Assembly (NCBI GenBank): GCA_011037195.1
Contig: JAAEAF010003440.1
Location: 48,043 to 112,042 of the forward strand
Origin: Triatoma infestans
Lineage: Eukaryota > Arthropoda > Insecta > Hemiptera > Reduviidae
DNA: 64,000 nt
Direction of reading: 5' to 3'
Under the pieces are notes generated by a model, which saw only the letters and a list, made by a program, of their open reading frames with translations, was not told the origin of the DNA and ran no database searches. Below are positions 57,426 to 64,000 of this stretch, piece by piece. Each line of letters starts with the position of its first letter. The first letter of the stretch is position 1. The translations under genes were made by a program, and so were the position numbers.

Positions 57426-58735
57426 AAAAAAAAAAAAAAGAAACAGAAAGGGTGAAAAGTAACAGTGAATTGCATATTGAAGAGTTGTTTTGGTTAGCGA
57501 GTTAGTATGGGAGTGGGGGAGTTTGGTTTGGTTTTTGTGGGAAGTTTTCTTCGTATTTGCGGCAGAGGTGGTCCAGTAAAATATGTAAAACTGTTGTGGT
57601 AAAAAGTTTTCCTTTTTTCTTTTTTTTTTAGAGGGTGGAAAAGAGGGGTATGGGATTTTATTTTTTCTTGTGAATGAGTGAAAATTTACATACACACCCG
57701 CAGACACAGATTTACGGTGAAATACTTTAATTTTCCTACTATCACTGCAAAGTTTAGCCAGTTCAGTGCGTATGTGTACGTGTGTGTGTGTGTGTAGGAT
57801 TGGCGAATTTTTATAAATGACGTTTTTGTATGTGTGTGTGTGTTTGTCAATGAGTTGAATTTTCCATGAAACTTCAGAGAGAGAGAGAAAAAAAAAGCGT
57901 GAAATATGTATTTCACTCAAACACATACACACGGGGATGCCTACACGTAAGTAGCGCGCACAAAAATACAAGCAGACTAAGGCAGGATCTATTCGTCGGG
58001 GCTTGAAGGTTTTTTTTTTTGAGAAGGGATGAATATAGAAGAAGAAGAGTAGAGTGTTACCGTTAGGCCAAACGATGACGCTGTGTGTGTGTTTGTGTGT
58101 ATAAATGTCTGTCGGTAACAGGGAAGCTGGTGGAAGGCAAAGTCACCGTTTTTAGTAATTTATAGACCGGTAGAGCTCTCTATCATCTACCGGCAAGAGA
58201 TAAAGTCCCCTACCTACCCTGCCTCCTGCCCATTTGGCCCTCCTCTTCGTATGGTTTTCCCTTCTACTCAGTTTTGCACACAGATCGGGACGATCTCCGG
58301 CAGTAAGCGTAACATAATATACTCACGGACCTCTAAACCCTACCACTTCTGAATATATGTGCCACCTACACCGTCGGTCCGCCGTACTCTCATGGCGCTA
58401 TTTGCCGCCGCTTTTGCTGCTTAACGTAAAAGTCTCTCCCGTGCAGCTAGTAGGTGCACGGGAGAATGAGCGCGCTACTCTATAGACCTCCTTTCCTTCT
58501 TCTTTCTAACAGTGCTCCTAGAAGAAGGCTTTAACTGTTTTCGTCCACTCTCTTTCTCATTTTCTCTTAGTCTAATATATAGGTAAATATTTCTGCATCT
58601 GATGGCTGAGAAAAAAGATCTGGGTATATTATTTAAGAATATTCTCGGCGGGTTTCGCTGTTTACTTCTTCCCTAACCTACTTTTTTTCTTTCACCATGA
58701 AACTTCTAAGAAACAAATACCCTATTGTTATTATA
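57426..58735. other. Non-coding stretch with a GC-richer, repeat-poor patch
   Basis: 57430-58100 is GT/purine-rich. 58120-58600 is the most balanced repeat-free sequence in the right half and has two perfect hairpins: CCGGTAGA/TCTACCGG (58167-58193) and TCTCCCGTGCA/TGCACGGGAGA (58435-58465). It could be a host exon, promoter or enhancer, but no frame supports coding. The 190-codon minus-strand frame 57399-57971 is rejected (see below). Confidence 0.35.
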
Positions 58736-58739
58736 CTGG

Positions 58740-59300
58740 AAAAATGGAAGAATTGTGATCGTGTCAAATTTCCGATATAGAATTTTCACCGGAAATACTC
58801 GTTTTAAAATATTCTGGGTCCGGAAAATTAGTTGCTAAAAATTTGTTCATGTGTGATGTGCATAATTCAAAAACGAAAATATCATAGAAAATTCAAACTT
58901 CGATATTTCATTTTGACTTCAATCAGCGGTAAAGTTTTTGTTAAAAAACCGGTCACCTGTATCACTTTATTGAAGCGATATTTTTTATGTTATTTTAGTT
59001 TATTATACGATCCTATTGTCTATATAGTATTAATTAGAAGTAAATATGATGTCAAAATTGCAAATTTTCGACAAGTAAAAAAATCGATTAACTGGAAGAG
59101 TGACACTTTTAGTTCGATATGTTCGGTCAAAATTCATCAACCTAAATTTTGAGGCTTTATTAAATAGTTTATTATTATTATTATTACTTTAATACTGAAT
59201 AAGTCGAAAACTTAATTTTCACTTTATAATAATTTGTATTTTACTGCTTTAAGAAAAAAGTCGTGTGGGTGCCCTACTTCGGATTTTTTTTTTTTTGTTA
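58740..59300 (+). repeat. CGGAAGT repeat, diverged copy
   Basis: GTGATCGTGTCAAATTTCCG, TTTTCACCGGAAATACTCG and a 3' block AAGAAAAAAGTCGTGTGGG. It lacks most of the module. Confidence 0.6.
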
Positions 59301-60137
59301 AAGAGGAAAAACTTTCGAGTTCAATTTTCTCTCGTTAAAACTTAATTTAGGAAAAATTTCTCTTGATCTAAAAGGAAAAATATAAAATAAGTGTATAAGT
59401 TGAAATAAAATGATAATTATAATTTCGTTTTACTTTTTTTTTCTAAGAACAAAAAATGTAACTATACAAACAAAAGTTATTTATTTTTTCCGCCCCAATT
59501 ATCTAATTTTTCACTAATTATATTAGCCAATTAGCAGTAATAATAATAAAAAAAATTGAAATTATAAAATGTAACAGGAAAATGATATTGAAGACCTCCT
59601 TCCCCCCTACCCATTCTATTCCATTCATTATGTAGTTTAGTTTATTAATAAAGTATAAATTAACTTAGTATGATAATTACTTGGTAATTTGTCTGTTAAG
59701 TACCTTTATTTCTTGAAAAGTTAAATAGTTAAGTTTAAAGGGTGTGGATCCTTAAATTAACTTTAAGGTCTAAAGTATTTTAAAAGCTAATATAGTATTA
59801 AAATGATTAAAACAAAAATAAAATAAAAAAAAGAACGAGCTTGTTAACTTTTCTAAAACAACGGAAGGAACCAGCGGGGATTATTGAGTGGGAGTGGTTA
59901 ATTCATTTATTTCTAGATTAATTGGATATTATATAAATAATTAATTCTTAATTAGAATAATGGAAGTTTGTTATTCTTAGATTTATTCTTCGTGTTATTT
60001 ATTTATTTATTTTTTAATTAAAAATATTCTTTAAAATTTTAATTTCGTTAAAATATTCAAGAATTATATATTACACCGATATCATGTCTAGTACATATCC
60101 AACATTTTACAAACTAAACATCGTACATTACACAAAT
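59301..60137. other. AT-rich non-coding stretch
   Basis: No coding sequence or repeat ends recognised. Confidence 0.4.
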
Positions 60138-60310
60138 ATTTTTACTTTCTCTTACTGCTGCTGGTAAGAGAAAGTATTGCGATCGTGTCCGAATTTAGAA
60201 ATTGAATTTTCACAGGAAATTCGTTTTGGAATTCTCTAAATACGAAAAAAAATTTTTTTTTAGCGAATGGTCTGAATATATGCATTATATATACATATAT
60301 GTAATTTATT
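60138..60310 (+). repeat. CGGAAGT repeat, 5' end only
   Basis: A very clean 5' end: ACTTTCTCTTACTGCTGCTG then GTAAGAGAAAGTATTGCG, GATCGTGTCCG and TTTAGCGAATGGTCTG, then it stops at a (TA)n tract. Confidence 0.7.
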
Positions 60311-61220
60311 TATTATTATATATAATCTTAGTATGACCGCCCCTAAAAGTTCTTATCCAAACTCCTTTGCACCTCATCCTGAGATGACCTTCCTCCCCCA
60401 ACCGAGAGTTATTCTGTATAATAACTATAATTCGAAACAACTTTGAGTATTGTTTAAATGAAGTTTAATAATAGATTTCTAAACTTCGAATTAATACAAA
60501 ACAAGACAGCTCTTACTTTCATATTCTTTTATAATATATACATTTGAGAAATTTTCTCTTCAGAGAATTCCACGCTTTACAAAATATAACATTTAATAAA
60601 AGATCATAAAATTGGCAGAATATAATACAAATAAAGATGAAAACGTAGAACTTTTATACAAGTTTTAGCCATAAATGTTCAGAAAACAGTCCATTGAACT
60701 TTTACTTTTGTTATAAGGAGTTAATAACTTGACAGAAATTGGAGTGTTTAATATTTCCAAGCATTAAAAAGGAGCCTAACAATAGACAAGGCCTAGAAAT
60801 ATGAAATACATAAAGTTTTACGTATAGCTTTCTAAAAGGAAAAGCTAATTTAATTTTATAAATAAAATGAATTGTTTTTTGCAAGATTTGTGCAATTGAA
60901 AACTCATTTTCTCTTTCGTGAGAAATAAATGGGAGAATTTAGCGTTTTAAACAGGAAGTATGAACTTTGGCGGATAAATTGTTCCCGGGAAATGTTACTA
61001 AACGTTTGTTAAATTACTGACATCCTTTATTGAAAGAGTTATGAAATTGTATTTTACTTACTTGTTAATACTTTATTTTATTTTATTTTTTATTATTATT
61101 AAACTGCGATATGTGGCATTGTTTATTGCCAAATTGAACCTTTTATCAAACTAATTAAATCTTTTTCGGTGAGATTTAACCCTCCAATCCCACCCACCCT
61201 AGATTGCGCGTTACTCCACG
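60311..61220. other. AT-rich non-coding stretch
   Basis: No coding sequence or repeat ends recognised. Confidence 0.4.
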
Positions 61221-61224
61221 TCGA

Positions 61225-61640
61225 TATTCATTTTTTACTTCTCTTATTCTCCTGGTAAGAGAAAGTATTGCTATGGTGTCAAATTTTAGGATGAGTTTTT
61301 ACTAGAATTATACGTGCTTTGAGGTCTTCTGTGTTTAAAAATAATGTTTTCAGCCGATGTTCTGAATGTGTGTGTGTGTGTGTGCGTGAACAAAATATTT
61401 CAAAATCCAAAAAAATTGCAGGAAGTGCAGGTGAAAAAGTCACTTAACTTTGACACGAATGATTGAAGCCTATATATAAGTTTGAAAATTAATTTCACTG
61501 CATTTAATTGATGACATATGTGGGGAAAATTTTAGGTCAACAAATTTAAGCCCAAGTACCCATAAAAAAATCAATTTTCCCTGGGAAATGTTTCAAATAA
61601 AAGTGATAAACTCTGAGTAATTTTATTTACACAAAATTAT
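61225..61640 (+). repeat. CGGAAGT repeat, 5' part
   Basis: 5' end ACTTCTCTTATTCTCCTGG + TAAGAGAAAGTATTGC, a GT tract at 61367-61384, the AACAAAATATTTCAAAATCC block and a CTGGGAAATGTTTCAAATAA module piece. Confidence 0.65.
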
Positions 61641-62249
61641 ATATACAAACAGACCAATTAAAACTATTATTTCCGCTTTAATATTTCCGCACAGGAAATA
61701 TTATATTTTCGTTGGGAAACTCAAACACTAAAAATTTCACACAATCTCAATACGTATTTTTGAAAAGGCCATCCTAGTTTCAGAGTGCATAAATAATCTT
61801 GAAGGATGCTTTGTGAATTTTTCAGTATTACCGCTAAAGTTATCAAGTATTTATCAATTTCAAGCTAAGGTGAAGTCAGCAATAAATAATTACGAGAATG
61901 ACAATTTTGCTGCTCAAATTGAATTAAATTTTCATTTTGAAAACACCATGAGGAAAATGTTCTGAAATTTGGTAATTATTTAAATTCGTCCAAAATTTGA
62001 AAGAGAGTGTTAACCGGAGAATATTCTGAAAAATTAAGAAGAAAATTTGGAATCACTAACAAGGTAGTGATCTGATTCAGAAAGAGAAACTTTAATTTTT
62101 AGTGCGATCACAGGGGTCGATGTGAAGTGTCAAGTTGTAATTTTTGTAATTTACAGGGTTGTTTTCCTCCTTTCCCTTGACTTGCCCCCCTTTTTTTTTG
62201 GTACAAAAAGTGGTTAGCTAATTTTAATATATGTACTGCCATTGTTGAG
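61641..62249. other. Non-coding stretch
   Basis: A minus-strand 5' fragment of the CGGAAGT repeat at ~61680-61760. The remainder is AT-rich with no coding sequence. Confidence 0.35.
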
Positions 62250-62955
62250 TAATAATAATAATAATAGTGCTTATTAAGTAAAAAAGTCGCTTAATAAACT
62301 AGAAAAAAGAAAAAAAAACACAAAATGCATAGAGATTTTTCTCCGTCTGCCGAGCTGCAAATTTACAGTTATTTTTGCAAAACACAACACAAGATTCAGA
62401 CAAAATAAAATAAATGAGAAAAACAAAACAACTCTTCCTTTGATATAATACAATACTTATAACCACATACGGATGATACAAAAATACATACGTATTAAAA
62501 AATAAAACCTTCTTATTAATAATTAAATTCATTAACTACAAATTGCCTATACAGGAGAGAATCTTTCAAGTAATTACAAAGGATATTCCAATTTTCCCCA
62601 TTCAGATATCTACAAAGTTCCAATTCATTATGAACCTTCTTACCGAAATATTTTAATGTGTAGCTAGATAAGACTGGACAACTAGATATAAAACGAATAA
62701 CATCCTCTACTTGTTTCACGTTACATAACGAACATAACTGAGGTAGATCTGTATTAAATGGTCTATAATTCAAATTTTAAAATTTAAAATTTATTTGATA
62801 TCATTAAAACTTCTATTTGTTAAATAACTGCATTTATAATTTAATTTTGGGTGGATTTTACGATGTGTTCCTGCTAATGCCTTCACTTCCGCATTTACTT
62901 TAAATTCATATTCTAATTTATTTAATATTTTATTTACCGTTGTTGAGTATTAGAA
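62250..62955 (-). pseudogene. LINE C-terminus and 3' UTR, second copy of the 42094 family
   Basis: Minus-strand frame 62516-62773 has PQLCSLCNVKQVEDVIRF then SCPVLSSYTLKYFGKK and NGENWN, aligning with CSLCN...CP and NGEN of 42096-42659. Upstream frames (62800-62955) continue with NKLEYEFKVNAEVKALAG and THRKIHPKLNYK but contain stops. The 3' UTR shares CTCGGCAGACGGA and ends in (ATT)n at ~62250-62267. Older than the 42094 copy. Confidence 0.65.
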
Positions 62956-63114
62956 GAGAGTATTAGAATAACATGCAGATTTTGTTGTATATGGATGAAT
63001 CGGGGATCCTCACCCTGAGGGGACAGAAGTGGATTGTATGGATCATGAACGGTAAACTCAAAGTCTAAATTTCCCAGCGTTTTCCCAAAGAAATCCAGGA
63101 AGAGGAGAACCAGG

Positions 63115-63671
63115 AAGTGATTAGCTCAGTGGTAGCGTGTTAGACTAGCAATTCGGAGGTCCTGGGTTCTATTCCAACATGCTGTCCTTAATGAAGTGGT
63201 GTTTCAGTGAAGAACCAATTGTTCAGCCAAATTTTGTTTTATTTTATCAACTTTTAGTTACAGATCTTTTTAATACATTTCTTACGTTTCGGCACTAAAC
63301 GTGCCATCCTCATCTGTAACTAAAAGTTGATAAAATAAAACAAAATTTGGCTGAACAATTGGTTCTTCACTGAAACACCACTTCATACAGAAAACTTCGG
63401 CCGTCAAAACAGAAATTAAAACTAGTAAATATGGTAGAACCACTCGAACCATATAAGGAATTAAATGAGGATGGCACGTTTAGTGCCGAAACGTAAGAAA
63501 TGTATTAAAAAGATCTGTAACTAAAAGTTGATAAAATAAAACAAAATTTGGCTGAACAATTGGTTCTTCACTGAAACACCACTTCATACAGAAAACTTCG
63601 GCCGTCAAAACAGAAATTAAAGCTGTCCTTAAATTTTCTCTTCCTAGGAGCCTCTTCAGCTCACTGTCCGG
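63115..63671 (+). mobile_element. tRNA-derived SINE split by FB-A
   Basis: The head 63115-63180 has the A box TAGCTCAGTGG and B box GGTTCTATTCC. After the insertion at 63192-63621 the body resumes with CTCTTCCTAGGAGCCTC and CAGCTCACTGTCCGGTGATG, as in the 32684-32866 copy. Head and body are only ~110 bp together once the insert is removed. Confidence 0.7.
63192..63621. mobile_element. Foldback element FB-A, short copy (11-bp duplication)
   Basis: GCTGTCCTTAA flanks it (63181-63191, 63622-63632) inside a SINE. Order: an inverted arm (63192-63312), a direct partial copy (63314-63421) and a longer direct copy (63465-63621), both direct copies ending CTTCGGCCGTCAAAACAG + AAATTAAA. A tandem copy plus a partly inverted copy is the hallmark arrangement of Penelope-like terminal repeats. 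The motif occurs at 63286-63312 minus and 63465-63492 plus. No protein frame. Confidence 0.75.
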
Positions 63672-64000
63672 TGATGGGTAGTGAACCCCCACCACTCATC
63701 CACTCTAGCGGAGAGAAACAGCCCCTCTCGCAAAGAGAGGAGAGGCTCGGCCAGTTATATGAGAGATAGGCAATGAGACATCATTCAGATAGAATTCTGT
63801 AGATTTACACATCAGTTTAACATCGCTCCGTTCATATCTTCTTAGCCACGTCAGTCTGTCAGTTCAGTTCAGTTCAGTTAGTGTAAAGTCCTTGGCAGTC
63901 AGTCATATATATTTATATCAATTACATATCTTAACCATCTTAAGGTGTTTATCATTCATCAAATCAAACAACCAAGCATCTCCTCACAACACCCTTTACA
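63672..64000 (+). mobile_element. LTR (TGTAGGGTAGTGAAC family) at the window edge
   Basis: Reads TGATGGGTAGTGAACC ... AACACCCTTTACA, closely matching the inverse of 12968-13311 over its length (for example CCCCTCTCGCAAAGAGAGG and CCACGTCAGTCTGTCAG). The last base of the window coincides with its TG..CA end, so an internal retrotransposon region could follow outside the window. Confidence 0.6.

Noticed and set aside
57399..57971. Longest open frame of the window (190 codons, minus)
   Set aside because: Made of His-Thr repeats from a GT tract, Phe/Lys runs from poly-T/A, and a CGGAAGT repeat fragment at its end; no domain, no splice context.
63115..63180. tRNA gene
   Set aside because: A and B boxes are present but there is no acceptor-stem pairing, and a non-tRNA body shared with 32684-32866 follows; it is a SINE head.

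Overview
The window is AT-rich, transposon-dense animal DNA, most likely from an arthropod and probably an insect. The first 189 bases are one host coding exon: an immunoglobulin-domain exon on the + strand that ends at a GTAAGT splice donor. What follows looks like intron or intergenic DNA. No bacterial-type gene, operon, CRISPR array or intact host gene is visible. A broken terminal-exon-like segment on the minus strand (32901-33092) is the only other host-like coding candidate.

The rest is layered repeats. (1) A high-copy AT-rich repeat, called here the CGGAAGT repeat, has about 20 copies or fragments on both strands (fullest copies 8347-9715 + and 20155-21332 -). It has an ACTTTCTCTTAC / GTAAGAGAAAGT pair at its ends and an internal module repeating every ~290 bp. 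(2) Foldback elements of at least five families (FB-A to FB-E) look like the terminal repeats (pLTRs) of Penelope-like elements. Several have clear 9-13 bp target-site duplications. Their inverted arms carry a motif of the form CTGANGA - short hairpin - GAAAC, which resembles a hammerhead-ribozyme core. (3) Non-LTR retrotransposon remains: a nearly full-length but decayed PHD/RRM + EN/RT element (50940-54785), several 3' ends of an RNase H-bearing I-like family with (TAA)n tails, two copies of another CCHC-ended family, and two pieces with a restriction-like endonuclease (RLE) domain. (4) LTR pieces: a solo LTR with TG..CA ends and a 4-bp duplication (31246-32020), and an LTR family at 12826-13311 and at the window's right edge. 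(5) A 605-bp PIF/Harbinger-type element with TAA duplications encoding a MADF-domain peptide. (6) tRNA-derived SINEs.

Layout. 1-189 Ig exon; 190-7800 intron/intergenic with an LTR-like repeat, an unexplained GC-rich module (2906-3700) and foldback FB-C; 7.8-12.7 kb FB-E, CGGAAGT copies and a broken RNase H; 12.8-16.3 kb LTR dimer, FB-D, LTR-like repeat and FB-A; 18.3-28.4 kb LINE 3' ends, a minus-strand CGGAAGT copy and the Harbinger element nested in a LINE; 30.5-34.5 kb nested stack (CGGAAGT repeat split by a solo LTR, an FB-B element and a SINE; exon-like segment; LINE end); 35.5-39.9 kb RNase H fragment and FB-B; 41.4-45.4 kb LINE-in-LINE, minisatellite and a three-level nest; 46-50 kb RLE LINE piece and FB-B; 51-54.8 kb LINE; 56.4-57.3 kb short RLE element; 58-62 kb CGGAAGT fragments and a non-repeat GC-richer patch; 62.2-64 kb LINE end, SINE split by FB-A, and an LTR reaching the edge.

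The genes do not form a pathway; the informative content is the order of insertions. The most unusual feature is the shared ribozyme-like motif in sequence-unrelated foldback families. All family assignments were made by reading the sequence, without database searches.
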